From positions 1 to 64,000 of the forward strand of contig NZ_CP072934.1 of NCBI RefSeq assembly GCF_024453815.1: a stretch of 64,000 nucleotides of DNA, written 5' to 3'. Both the position numbers and the translations under genes were made by a program. Position 1 is the stretch's first letter, and each line of letters opens with the position of its first letter. Below, piece by piece: positions 46,811 to 55,531 of this stretch. Source of the stretch: Corynebacterium pseudogenitalium (GTDB lineage: Bacteria > Actinomycetota > Actinomycetes > Mycobacteriales > Mycobacteriaceae). The notes beneath the pieces are model-generated. The model searched no databases. It was not told the origin of the DNA and saw nothing but the letters and a program-made list of their open reading frames with translations.

Positions 46811-46828
46811 AGTTCAACTACTTGAAGT
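46811..46828. promoter_or_regulatory. MntR-like operator upstream of mntH
   Basis: AGTTCAA-CTAC-TTGAAGT has the TTCAA-N4-TTGAA symmetry of the corynebacterial MntR site (TGTTCAA-N4-TTGAACA type) with one arm mismatch. It lies 19 bases upstream of the preferred start, so a bound repressor would block the promoter. The match is from memory of that consensus. Confidence 0.5.
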
Positions 46829-46970
46829 CTAGTTTTCATCGCCATATGTTCAAGCCAGGGGGGCCAAAAAGTTTTGCACTTTCACACTTTGGTTTTGCAC
46901 TTTGGCAATGTGCGTTTGGTGCAGTTGGTTGAGGAAGAGTGAACACCCTCAAGCGGATATCCGGCGCTGG

Positions 46971-47924
46971 CTATTGTGTCCAGGAAAGTGTTGCGCTGTT
47001 CCAGGTTGTGGTCAACGTATGGAGTTCATTGTTCAGAACGGGGTCAATGAGGAGTGCAGCAACCCGAAGGGCTTCATCTAGAATCAAGAATTCTTTTCGT
47101 ATTTCGTTGCCAAATTTCTTTGCGGCTTTCGGGTACCGATCTGCCCACGTTGCATCAGGGATATTGAGATTTGTTGGGAGAGTAACGCCTCGGATTTGTT
47201 GCTGTGAGTTGAGAGCGTCGCGGAGTTCAGCAGCATTGAGCTGTGTTGTTGGCGGAAGCTCTGAAGCTAATAGCGCAATGTCGTAGAGATCGTGATAGCG
47301 TGTCGACGCTTTGCCCGGAGGTGTGTCGCCGTGTATCTCATACATTGCGCAGACTTTATCTGCGATCTGGTTTGCGATGGGGTACGACGTGACTTGGAAA
47401 TGTTCTGGAAGATAAGGTGTCTGGACGTCGTAACTTGAAGCTACGGTGACTGATTCCACTTCACTAGTGACCTCAAGGTCACCACTGACGTCGATGGAAA
47501 ACTCAATGAAGCGGTTGCTGCTACCTAAGCCGTAAGTGACTGTAACTTTGAGGCGTTTGCTGTCTATCGTGCCGATTCGTTCCGCCTTGCCATTGCTCTT
47601 TTCCACTTGAAATGTATAAGGGCCTACTCGGTGCTTGTTCATTGTCGCGATGAGGCTGTCAGCGGCTTTTAAGGCTGAGGTAGGGGCATATTGCCGAAAT
47701 AGGTCGAGGTCTTTTGTCTGCCGGGCGCCTGGTATTCGGCAGTAAATGTTGGTGCCCCCTTTGAGCACCCAACCGTCGTTTAGGCGCATGAGTTCATGAA
47801 GGAACACCTCACGGAAAAACTGGTTATATACGTCGTTTGGCTTCTTTCCGGCGTGGCTTGCTTCCTTCTTCAGTGCTGAAACGATCTGACCGTGGCGCTC
47901 CCTTTGTTTTTGAGGTTGTGGCAC
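46971..47924 (-). CDS. AbiEii-family toxin (nucleotidyltransferase)
   Basis: The 317-residue protein is the toxin of a type IV (AbiE) toxin-antitoxin system. It has the DNA-polymerase-beta-like NTase motif, GG in LKGGTNIY (56-57) followed by DLDL (72-75), and the family block RYHDLYDIALLA near 211-222. AbiEii toxins transfer nucleotides to target RNAs. The 5' end overlaps the antitoxin gene by 101 bases, longer than the usual few bases. Confidence 0.88.
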   Translation of the reverse strand: MPQPQKQRERHGQIVSALKKEASHAGKKPNDVYNQFFREVFLHELMRLNDGWVLKGGTNIYCRIPGARQTKDLDLFRQYAPTSALKAADSLIATMNKHRVGPYTFQVEKSNGKAERIGTIDSKRLKVTVTYGLGSSNRFIEFSIDVSGDLEVTSEVESVTVASSYDVQTPYLPEHFQVTSYPIANQIADKVCAMYEIHGDTPPGKASTRYHDLYDIALLASELPPTTQLNAAELRDALNSQQQIRGVTLPTNLNIPDATWADRYPKAAKKFGNEIRKEFLILDEALRVAALLIDPVLNNELHTLTTTWNSATLSWTQ

Positions 47925-48879
47925 AGGATTCTCCTTGAGGTTTTGCTGTGTGGGATGGGGGAAGAGGGGTGGACAGCCAGAGGGTCTTCAAACCTTCACT
48001 GTGCACGATCGTTTCGGCTAATTGTTTATGTGTTGCTTCGAGCGCATGGGCAGTAGCTGCTCTGCCAGCGAGCATGTTCTGGAGTGCCTCTTCTACATTG
48101 CTGCTGTGAAAGTCGGTTTGAAGTGGCATCTTTGCGACGAGCGCCTTTAACTCTTCAGCAAATGGCTCGAGCGCCTTGGCGACAGCTCTTTGGATTTGCT
48201 CTTCCATGATTGCCGCGGGAACAGGTGGAAAGCATTCTTTCCAAAGCATACGTAGCCCCTCCTGATCACCTTTTGGCAGGCCGAAAGCTGTTTCGTTTCC
48301 AGCAAAAGCGCTGAGTAGCTCAGGTTCTTGCAGTAATTGCTTTTCGCTCGCATCTGCGATGAGATCAAGGAGATGTTGGGGTTCATGTCCGTCTAGTGCG
48401 AGGTCCACGATGGTGCGAGCTGCAGTTGTGATGGGGAGGTTGTGTTCGGGGTGCAGGGTCCATTCGTGGTCGTCGAGTTTGTTTCGATGAAACTGGACTT
48501 CTGGTTGCCTACTTTGGCGTCGACGGTTGACGGTGAAGTGGATTCCATCGGGCCAGAGGTCACCGATGCCCCAGAGTTCAGCTGCGGTGGTGTGGGAGAT
48601 GACGGATTCGGACGCCAATGTAGGGTCGTGGACCCGGTCAGCGGCCATCATCTCGGGTCGGAGTGCAAGCCATTGTGCTTTGACGTCTAACGCTGGACTC
48701 ATCATGGTGCCGACGGTCGCATAAACCCCATGTCGAACTCGGATGAGTCCACCCCTTGTCTCTAGTCGGGAGAGAGTCAAGGGCGTTACTCCTTCTGCGC
48801 GTGCTTGTTTTGCCGTGCACAGTCCCCACTGTTGGGAAGCGATCTCCCCGATGATCTCCAACGATTCGGCGGCATCCAT
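47824..48879 (-). CDS. AbiEi-family antitoxin
   Basis: The 351-residue product begins with a winged helix (GLCTAKQARAEGVTPLTLSRLE, then GGLIRVRHGVYAT) and has the AbiEi domain blocks (SHTTAAELWGIGDL, TTAARTIVDLALDG). The family autoregulates its operon and antagonises the AbiEii toxin. The C-terminal 100 or so residues are unusually basic and Ser/Thr/Lys-rich (TSKTKGAPRSDRFSTEEGSK) and lie in the overlap with the toxin gene, so part of the tail may be a readthrough of shared DNA. Confidence 0.85.
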   Translation of the reverse strand: MDAAESLEIIGEIASQQWGLCTAKQARAEGVTPLTLSRLETRGGLIRVRHGVYATVGTMMSPALDVKAQWLALRPEMMAADRVHDPTLASESVISHTTAAELWGIGDLWPDGIHFTVNRRRQSRQPEVQFHRNKLDDHEWTLHPEHNLPITTAARTIVDLALDGHEPQHLLDLIADASEKQLLQEPELLSAFAGNETAFGLPKGDQEGLRMLWKECFPPVPAAIMEEQIQRAVAKALEPFAEELKALVAKMPLQTDFHSSNVEEALQNMLAGRAATAHALEATHKQLAETIVHSEGLKTLWLSTPLPPSHTAKPQGESCATTSKTKGAPRSDRFSTEEGSKPRRKEAKRRI

Positions 48880-48998
48880 ACTTCAAAAATTACCATATAG
48901 GATAGTTTTGCAGCACGGAGATTTCATAACTCCTGCGAAACTATCAGTCGGGTTGCCGCCTCCTCATCCCATGAGCTGCAGGATGTTCGCGGCTATTT

Positions 48999-50170
48999 CG
49001 TCCGCGCGGCGGACACCTTGATAAGTTCACCGCCGAGAAAGTTGCTGGCAGTGGCAGTGCCGCGGACAGTGGAAGCACGAGGGCTCTTATCGACGCCCCT
49101 TCGACCAACCACGCTTACCTTTAACACTCATGATCCAGTTTCCAGGTGAACTGTGATTATTTGTCCGCGCCGCGGAATCCAGCGACTACCTGTCCGCCCC
49201 GCGGACACCTGAATACCGACTCCATTGTCCGCGCGGCGGAATCTGCTGCAGCTTTCTTATCGACGCCCCTTCCACCGCGGATACCTTTCCGTCATCCACA
49301 TCGTGTTCACTGCTGCCAACTGTCCGCCCGGCGGACACCCGAATACCGATCCCACTGTCCGCCCCGCGGACAGTTCGACTTGGAAACCGAGGTTTTCCAG
49401 AGTGTCCGCGGCGCGGAACTTTGCGACAACCCGAAGCCGCATGCGCCGATGGCAACCTGTCCGCCCCGCGGAAAGCCGGTGTGGTTGCCTGTCCGTGCGG
49501 CGGACACCTTGACGGGTTCACGCCGGGAAAGTTGCTGGTAGATGGCGTGCCGCGGACAGTGGAAGCAGCGGCGGGTTTTCTAATCAACGCCGGCTCCGTC
49601 CCATCACGTTTACCTTTCACAACGCGCCTCGGTTTCCGGGTGAGTGGTGGATGTCAGTCCGCCCCGCGGAATCTGCCGCAGCTTTTTATAGGTGGCCCTC
49701 CCACCACGGATACCTTCATCCGTCATCCACATCATGTTCACTGCGGCCGACTGTCCGCGCGGCGGACACCTCGACGGATTGCCGTCAAGAAATTCGCTGG
49801 TCACGATGGTGCCGCGGACAGTGGAAGCAGCGAATACTTTCTTATTGACGCCCTCTCCGTCCCACCACGCTAACCACCAACAACATGACCCGGCTTCCGG
49901 GTGAGCGATGAAGATCTGTCCGCGCGGCGGAATCCAGTGATAACTTGTCCGCCCCGCGGACATTCGAAACGAGTGAACTGTCCGCCCCGCGGACCTTTGC
50001 GACACCCGAAGTTGCGTACACCGTTAGCAATTGCTGTCCGCCCCGCGGAAAGCCGGTGTGGTTGCCTGTCCGCGCGGCGGACACCTCGATGTGGTTTCCA
50101 CCAGGAAAGTCGCTGGTAGTTCCGATGCCGCGGACAGTGGAACCTTGAGGATTGTCCGCCCGCGGAATGG
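48999..50170. repeat. Mosaic array of TGTCCGC-N3-GCGGA(C/A) palindromes
   Basis: About 17 full and 4 half copies of the palindrome lie in 1.17 kb, at 48999, 49162, 49191, 49226, 49321, 49356, 49403, 49458, 49490, 49657, 49752, 49917, 49946, 49979, 50035, 50067 and 50153, with halves (GCCGCGGACA) near 49060, 49550, 49811 and 50128. The spacer is GCG, CCC, GCC, CCG or GGC. Between the palindromes, 20-60-base segments recur in different orders: the GTTGCTGGTAG...GCCGCGGACAGTGG block four times, CGGATACCTT...ATCCACATC twice, and GTGTGGTTGCCTGTCCG twice. Open frames here are artefacts of G+C-rich sequence. Function unknown. Confidence 0.85.
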
Positions 50171-50259
50171 GTCCGAGGGGTTTATAAAAGAGACCTATAA
50201 CAACATTGTCCGAGATGCGACCGGGTGGAAGATAGTCCAAATGTAATTTTGCGTATAGC

Positions 50260-50336
50260 TCGAAACACACTCGAAACGAACTTTCAAGTCGTGAAAAGCG
50301 CAAAACAATCTACTCGAAACCGTTTCGAGTAGATTG
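50260..50336. promoter_or_regulatory. Second CTCGAAAC element with 31-bp palindrome
   Basis: CTCGAAAC at 50260 and 50271 (11 bases apart) is followed by CAATCTACTCGAAA-CCG-TTTCGAGTAGATTG at 50306-50336, a palindrome with 14-bp perfect arms. The core and the 11-base spacing equal the element at 39467-39557 and the orientation is the same. Here it lies 38 bases after the hsdS stop with no gene directly behind it. Confidence 0.7.
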
Positions 50337-50373
50337 CCAAGGGGTCGTCAACTAGTCCTTTTATCTGTCAGCT

Positions 50374-51525
50374 CTAAAGCTCTCCCGCGAACGCACGAGA
50401 GGAGAGGGAAGTGTAGAGCTCGTTCAAAAGCATCGCTTTCTTGGTGAGCGAACTCGCTAGATTGTCTATCTGTAGAAGTTGACTGTTCAGCTCGAAAGCT
50501 TCAATTTCATTCAGTTGTGGTATTTCGAATTCGCTCAACGTAGTACGGCGAACATTCATGACACCAGAAGCTCCGGAAGCGTTGGATTCGACGTGGCGTC
50601 GAAAGCGTTGCGTTTGTAAGGCGGTGTGAAGAACTGCATTTGGAATGTTTGGACAAGAAATTTTCCAAACTTTATCTGGCAGGTAGAGGTTCCTTTTTGT
50701 GGCCGGTGCGATGGCTACAGCGCCAAGGAGTGAGGGGCTACCGCTGGCGCGTGCAAACAACAAGTCACCCTCGTGAATTAAATGATCTGGATTTGGCGTA
50801 TAACTCGCAGGAAGTGGCTTTATTTCTGAAGCGTCAAAAATGCCACTCGAAACAGCACTAACTTTTATAACGAAGCTATCTGGCGATGCATCGTTACCTT
50901 TTGCCGTCAAGCTTTTGCCCGTTATTACTTGAAGGCCAGAATCTCCCAGTGACTTAAGCGTTGAATTACTGTTAGTGCAAGCTTCGAAAAACGAAACTTG
51001 TAATGTACTAGCCAAGGACTTTTGCCTGTGTACATTTGTCACTTGATCTTCTACAGAGTTGAGAATCTTCGCGATGCGCTGCTGCTCTTCCAAGGGTGGT
51101 AGGGGGATTTTGACGCGTTCGAATTCATCAAATTTAACGCTTCGGCGGCGTTCGACGCTTCCTTGCCCAATGAGCGAATACTGTTTGAGGGCGTTTCGTG
51201 ATTTGAGGAAGCTATAAAGAAACTCCCTGTTGAGCACCGTTTCATCTACTGTAAATGTCTTATACATCGGGCTGATAAGACATCTTTCCGGAGCAAAGCC
51301 AAGTGATCCTTCATCTAAGTGAATTGTCGAATAGGCCCAGTCGTTCGTATTGCAGATCTTGTAGCGAGTTAGATCTTTTGAGTGCACTGTCTTGTTGAAG
51401 AACTCTGTTGATGGCATGAAGCCATTGTGTTTTGTTACTGAGTAAACGGGTAAAGCGTCGTCTTCCTTGTTCGTAATCCGAGTTTCTTCGATGAACTGCC
51501 CCAGCTTCACCATCTCCCACCCCAT
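50374..51525 (-). CDS. hsdS: Type I restriction-modification specificity subunit
   Basis: The 383-residue product has two target-recognition domains: one near 1-150 ending in KIPLPPLEEQQRIAKILN, and a second near 180-340 ending in SEFEIPQLNEIEAF. A central helix and a C-terminal helix follow each. It fixes the DNA sequence recognised by the complex. Its ATG follows the hsdM TAG with no gap, so they are coupled. G+C content looks lower than hsdM, common for a recognition subunit acquired by exchange. Confidence 0.92.
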   Translation of the reverse strand: MGWEMVKLGQFIEETRITNKEDDALPVYSVTKHNGFMPSTEFFNKTVHSKDLTRYKICNTNDWAYSTIHLDEGSLGFAPERCLISPMYKTFTVDETVLNREFLYSFLKSRNALKQYSLIGQGSVERRRSVKFDEFERVKIPLPPLEEQQRIAKILNSVEDQVTNVHRQKSLASTLQVSFFEACTNSNSTLKSLGDSGLQVITGKSLTAKGNDASPDSFVIKVSAVSSGIFDASEIKPLPASYTPNPDHLIHEGDLLFARASGSPSLLGAVAIAPATKRNLYLPDKVWKISCPNIPNAVLHTALQTQRFRRHVESNASGASGVMNVRRTTLSEFEIPQLNEIEAFELNSQLLQIDNLASSLTKKAMLLNELYTSLSSRAFAGEL

Positions 51526-53040
51526 CTAGATCAGCCCCTTAAGTGTGCTCATGGCGTCGGCGATCTGCACGTCGAGGGCGTCGATGTCGGCAAGGATATC
51601 TTTCGGGTCGCGGGTTTCTTCGGCATCAAAAACGATTTCTTTATACCGGTTCATCGACAGGTCGTAGTCCGACTCGCGGATCTCGTCGACGGGGACGGTA
51701 AAGGACGCCTCGGTGCGGGCGCGGTCCTGTTCGGCGGCTTGGTTGTGGAAGCGGGCCACGACGTCGGGGAGGTTATTCAGGCGCAGCTGGTCGTCGTCAA
51801 GTGGAGTAGCGGGCCAGGGGCCGAGTAGTTCCTCGGCGAGCAGTGGGGTGCGTTTGTCGTCGAGGGAGCGCCCGTCAGCGGTGATGTCGTAGAACCAGAT
51901 GTGCTCATTTTGGCCCGGTGAGTCGGTGCGGGTAAAGCACACGATGGCGGTGGACACGCCGGTGTACGGCTTAAACGCGCCGGAGGGCAGTTTGATGATG
52001 CCGTCGATTTTCTGGTTGTTCACAAGTTCTTTGCGCAGCGTCTTGTGCGCGCGCGTCGAGCCGAACAGCACACCCTCCGGCACAACGACGGCCGCCCGGC
52101 CGCCGAGTTTCAGCAAGGTTAAAAACCTTGCGATGAACAGTAGCTCTGTTTTCTTCGTCTTTATCGACGCCAACTCCGGATCCAAAATGTCCTGATTAAT
52201 CGAGCCCGCAAACGGCGGGTTCGCCAGCAACACATCGAACGCCTCAAGCCGCTCGGGGGCCAGCTCCTGCAGGGAGTCAAGGTAGGAAATGTTCGGGTCG
52301 CTAAAGCCGTGCATGACCATGTTCATCGCGGCGATGCGCACCATGGTGGAGTCGAAGTCGAACCCGGTCAGGCCGCAGGCGAGGTAGTGTTCGCGCTGTT
52401 GTTTGGTGGCGTTTTTGAAATCATCACGCAGGTATTCGCTGGTGGCGGCGAGGAAGCCTGCGGTGCCGCAGGCTGGGTCGATAAGTCGGTCGGTGACCTT
52501 CGGCTCGGTCAGTGCCACGATCAGTTCGATGATGTGGCTCGGTGTTCTGAACTGTCCGTTCGTGCCGGCGGTGGCCAGTTTGGACAACATGTACTCGTAC
52601 AAGTCGCCCGTCATGTCCTTATTCGAGAACTCCAGCTTCGCGATCATCGTCGCCACCGTTGTCAGTGTTGCCGGGTTCGGGATCAGGAACGCCGCATCCT
52701 TCATATGCGTGACAAACCCGCTGTCACGTGCGGCGCCGAGTTGTTTGATGTAGTCAAACCCCTCGCGGAACGCGGCGAAGCGCGCCTCGGGCGAATCGAC
52801 GGCCAACAACTTGGAAAAGCGCAGGTGGTCGTGGGTGGCGTCGTAAAATATTTGGGTGTCATCGGGCTCGCCGCCCAGTGTGTTGGCGAGGAACTCGGCC
52901 TGTGCTTGGCGTTCGTCGAGCTGGCGCATGAACAGCAGGTAGGTGAATTGCTCGATGACGGTGATTGGGTTGGAGATGCCGCCGGACCAAAAAGCGTCCC
53001 AAATGCGGTCTACCTGGGACTTTAGTGCGCCTGTAATCAT
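51526..53040 (-). CDS. hsdM: Type I restriction-modification DNA methyltransferase
   Basis: The 504-residue N6-adenine methyltransferase has the HsdM N-terminal helical domain (VIEQFTYLLFMRQLDE), AdoMet motif I DPACGTAGFLAA near 186-197 and the catalytic motif IV NPPF near 272-275. ATG at 53040. A short copy of its 5' end lies at 53751-53838. With hsdS it forms the methylase; restriction needs the HsdR encoded 11 kb further along the strand. Confidence 0.94.
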   Translation of the reverse strand: MITGALKSQVDRIWDAFWSGGISNPITVIEQFTYLLFMRQLDERQAQAEFLANTLGGEPDDTQIFYDATHDHLRFSKLLAVDSPEARFAAFREGFDYIKQLGAARDSGFVTHMKDAAFLIPNPATLTTVATMIAKLEFSNKDMTGDLYEYMLSKLATAGTNGQFRTPSHIIELIVALTEPKVTDRLIDPACGTAGFLAATSEYLRDDFKNATKQQREHYLACGLTGFDFDSTMVRIAAMNMVMHGFSDPNISYLDSLQELAPERLEAFDVLLANPPFAGSINQDILDPELASIKTKKTELLFIARFLTLLKLGGRAAVVVPEGVLFGSTRAHKTLRKELVNNQKIDGIIKLPSGAFKPYTGVSTAIVCFTRTDSPGQNEHIWFYDITADGRSLDDKRTPLLAEELLGPWPATPLDDDQLRLNNLPDVVARFHNQAAEQDRARTEASFTVPVDEIRESDYDLSMNRYKEIVFDAEETRDPKDILADIDALDVQIADAMSTLKGLI

Positions 53041-53111
53041 GGCGTCATTCTAACAACCGCGATGGGCAGGTAGCGAGATGCCATCACGGACTATCCGATG
53101 AGACTCATCTT

Positions 53112-53408
53112 CTAAACCTCACACAACCATTCAAATAATTCCTGAGCCGCAGCATCGGCGCCTCCTGGATAGTCAGCGTCCAACAAGTGTCTGGTCTCGT
53201 CGAAAATGTGGGTAGCGATTGCATTCTTTTGTTCCCTTGAGGCGTTCTTTTTCAGCTCATCAAGAGGCACTTTCAGCTCGACTGGAGGGTTCGTGCTCAT
53301 AGAAAAAGAGCGCTTATCATCTGAATACACGCGCACGTAACATGCTGTGAGGGTTGATTCCAACACGACGTTTCCGAAAATGAGCGTGGTCAACTTCTTT
53401 TTAATCAT
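53112..53408 (-). CDS. Hypothetical protein
   Basis: The 98-residue frame begins MIKKKLTTLIFGNVVLESTL, with a weak hydrophobic N-terminus, then a charged helical part (LPLDEL-like KVPLDELKKNASREQKNAIA) and an acidic C-terminus. The first Cys-containing segment (TLTACYVRV) does not look like a typical lipobox. It lies 71 bases before hsdM on the same strand and may be cotranscribed. No family recognised. Confidence 0.5.
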   Translation of the reverse strand: MIKKKLTTLIFGNVVLESTLTACYVRVYSDDKRSFSMSTNPPVELKVPLDELKKNASREQKNAIATHIFDETRHLLDADYPGGADAAAQELFEWLCEV

Positions 53409-53750
53409 GCCCCCAAAGTAGCGGTAGATAGCGCCTGCGGTTCGTGTGGCACCTTCCGTCGGCGGTCGAGGAAGTCCTCAAGCGGTTCTGACGCCCACGA
53501 GCGACCCTAGAACCATACAACTAACTTCCGACCAGGGCTTTTGGTGAAGGGCGCCTTTGGGGGTTGCACCAAATTTCCGTTTTTGAGCAGTTCGATTTGT
53601 AAAAGCCCAGGTCGGCGAGCACGCGTGAGAGAATTTGGTGCAGCTCACGTTTGAAACGGGGAACTTTTTCACAGCTGAGCCCCAAAACCCCCACTTACCA
53701 CTGACATTTCCCCAGGTCGCACGTGCGTCGGCTTGAAATGGTTCCCAAGC
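53409..53750. repeat. Gap with dispersed family A repeat
   Basis: No gene is supported here. A family A unit at 53566-53641 opens GCACCAAATTTCC and closes GAGAATTTGGTGC, with internal AAAAGCCCAGGTCGGCGAGC like the unit at 34444-34519. The apparent minus-strand frame (53478-53792) runs across the repeat and the hsdM fragment and is an artefact. Confidence 0.65.
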
Positions 53751-53838
53751 TGCCCGATCATCGTGATCGGGTTCGAAATGACACTGGATCAAAAGCGTCC
53801 CAAATTCCGTCTACCTGGGACTTCAGCACGCCTGTAAT
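53751..53838 (-). pseudogene. Duplicate fragment of the hsdM 5' end
   Basis: Read on the minus strand, the fragment encodes ITGVLKSQVDGIWDAF, matching ITGALKSQVDRIWDAF at the hsdM start, and continues as DNA similar to hsdM through the codons for NPIT, VIEQ after a one-base deletion. The ATG is changed and about 88 bases remain. It is a remnant of a second hsdM copy. Confidence 0.75.
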
Positions 53839-53858
53839 TGAATAGCCACGCGGAACAG

Positions 53859-53892
53859 AAGATAGCGGCCTCCCGAGGCGGAGCTATCTTTT
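53859..53892 (+). terminator. Hairpin upstream of the MFS gene
   Basis: AAGATAGC and GCTATCTT form the outer stem around a GCCTC/GAGGC inner stem, followed by TT. It separates the hsdM remnant from the MFS gene. Confidence 0.5.
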
Positions 53893-54079
53893 AAAAACCG
53901 CGATTTCTATAAGATAGGTGCGTATCGAGCAGCGCCTAAGTTCTGCTTTTCCAGATTTTCAGAAGATAGGGCAGAGCCGTCGTCGAAAAGTTGGACCCCT
54001 AGCGGGGCGCGATTTGGTCATACCTCATCCGAGGAGCAATATATTCGTGCTACCAATCGGACAACGTGAAGAACTGATT

Positions 54080-55312
54080 ATGACTCAACAATTTCATCCG
54101 CGCGCATGGTTCCCCGTCGCAGGCAGCATGGTTGCTGTCGCATGGGGCGGCAACGAGTTCACCCCGCTGCTCGTGATGTACCGCGAAACCTCGCACTTTT
54201 CGCAGGTCACCGTCAATGGGCTGCTCGCCGCTTACGTCCTGGGCATCATCCCGGCGCTGCTGATCAGCGGTCCGCTGTCCGACCACATTGGACGACGCCC
54301 CACCATGCTCCCAGCCGCACCACTTTCGCTCGTGGGGTCCTTCCTGCTGTCCATCGCCCCGAACGAGCCACTGGTGATCGCGACGGGCCGCATCCTGTGC
54401 GGGCTCGCCCTGGGCATCGTGATGGCGGTGGGGTCCACGTGGGTCTCGGAGCTGATTATTAAAGCGGGCGGGGACCCGGCGTCGGGGCCGCGCAAGGCGT
54501 CGATGTGCCTGACCGTCGGCTTCCTGATCGGCGCGGCGCTCGCCTCCGTGCTGGCGCAGTGGGGACCGTGGCCTACGCATACCGCGTACGTGCTGCACAT
54601 CCTGCTCACACTCGGCACCGCCTACTGGCTGCTCGACACCCCGGAGACCCGCCCGCCGCGCCGGGGCACCGTGAAGGAAACCTTCCTTGAGCTGCGCGTT
54701 CGCGACATGCTCGAAATGCTGCACATCCCATCCGCCGCGCACCGCCGCTTCGTGCGCATCGTCGTGCCGGTCGCGCCGTGGGTATTCGGGTGCGCCGGCG
54801 CCGCGTACGCCCTGCTGCCGCAGCTGCTGTCCAGCTCAGCGCACGATATGCCCATCGCGTTTTCCGGCTTCATGACGGTCGTGACCCTCGGCTGCGGCGT
54901 CGGCGTCCAGATGCTCGGCCGTGTCATCGATACGAGTAGGTCCGCCCGCGCGTCCGCCGTCGCGATGGCCGTGATCACCGTCGGCTGCATCCTTGCCGCC
55001 GAGGCGTCCCGGTCCCTCTCGCTGCCAATCGGCGTTGCGGCCGCCGCCATCATGGGCGCCGGTTACGGCCTGGCCCTGGTCGCCGGACTTTCCGAGGTCC
55101 AACGCATCGCCAACGCCGACGAACTCGCCGGCCTGACCGCCGTCTACTACTCGGTGTCCTACACCGGCTTCTTCATCCCGATGGTCTTCAGTGCCGCCGC
55201 GCCCGTCGTCGGCTTCACCACCCTGTTCGTCATCGGCACCATCCTTGCCCTGTGCTGCCTGGTCAACGTGGTCCTCGGCTGGCGCGCCCACCTGCCCGGC
55301 CCGACCTGGTAG
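54080..55312 (+). CDS. Major facilitator superfamily transporter
   Basis: The roughly 410-residue protein has about twelve membrane helices and the MFS motif A GPLSDHIGRRP near residues 67-77. ATG at 54080 is chosen because the frame before it is repeat-like and without hydrophobic sequence; a frame is open to 53918. Substrate unknown; probably export of a small molecule. Not in an operon with its neighbours. Confidence 0.85.
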   Translation: MTQQFHPRAWFPVAGSMVAVAWGGNEFTPLLVMYRETSHFSQVTVNGLLAAYVLGIIPALLISGPLSDHIGRRPTMLPAAPLSLVGSFLLSIAPNEPLVIATGRILCGLALGIVMAVGSTWVSELIIKAGGDPASGPRKASMCLTVGFLIGAALASVLAQWGPWPTHTAYVLHILLTLGTAYWLLDTPETRPPRRGTVKETFLELRVRDMLEMLHIPSAAHRRFVRIVVPVAPWVFGCAGAAYALLPQLLSSSAHDMPIAFSGFMTVVTLGCGVGVQMLGRVIDTSRSARASAVAMAVITVGCILAAEASRSLSLPIGVAAAAIMGAGYGLALVAGLSEVQRIANADELAGLTAVYYSVSYTGFFIPMVFSAAAPVVGFTTLFVIGTILALCCLVNVVLGWRAHLPGPTW

Positions 55313-55340
55313 GCGGCTGTCCCCGGCCTCTTTGCCGCCT

Positions 55341-55482
55341 CCGGCGCACCTCAAACCTGCTCGTAGCGTGCGCTTCGAAGCGTGCGATGCAGGTCGCGCT
55401 TTCCCACCCACCCCGGCCGATTTCTGGCGACCAGCGTCGCACTCCTTTAATACCTCGACCGGAACGAATTTCAGCAAGCAGC
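55341..55482. repeat. 142-bp direct repeat, copy 1
   Basis: The unit starts CCGGCGCACCTCA and ends TTCAGCAAGCAGC. It contains the 12-bp palindrome CGCTTCGAAGCG. Copy 2, at 55532-55673, is the same length with a handful of differences. Both are non-coding. Confidence 0.75.
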
Positions 55483-55531
55483 GCGCTATCTCCACAGCGC
55501 CATTCATGATCAACCAGGACGGTAATCAGCC

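Noticed and set aside
49146..50148. Several open frames across the palindrome array
   Set aside because: They are all repeats of TGTCCGC-type DNA read in various frames and have no start sites or domain; not supported as genes.
48999..50170. CRISPR array
   Set aside because: The palindromes are irregularly spaced (about 20-100 bases), the intervening segments recur, and there are no cas genes in the window.
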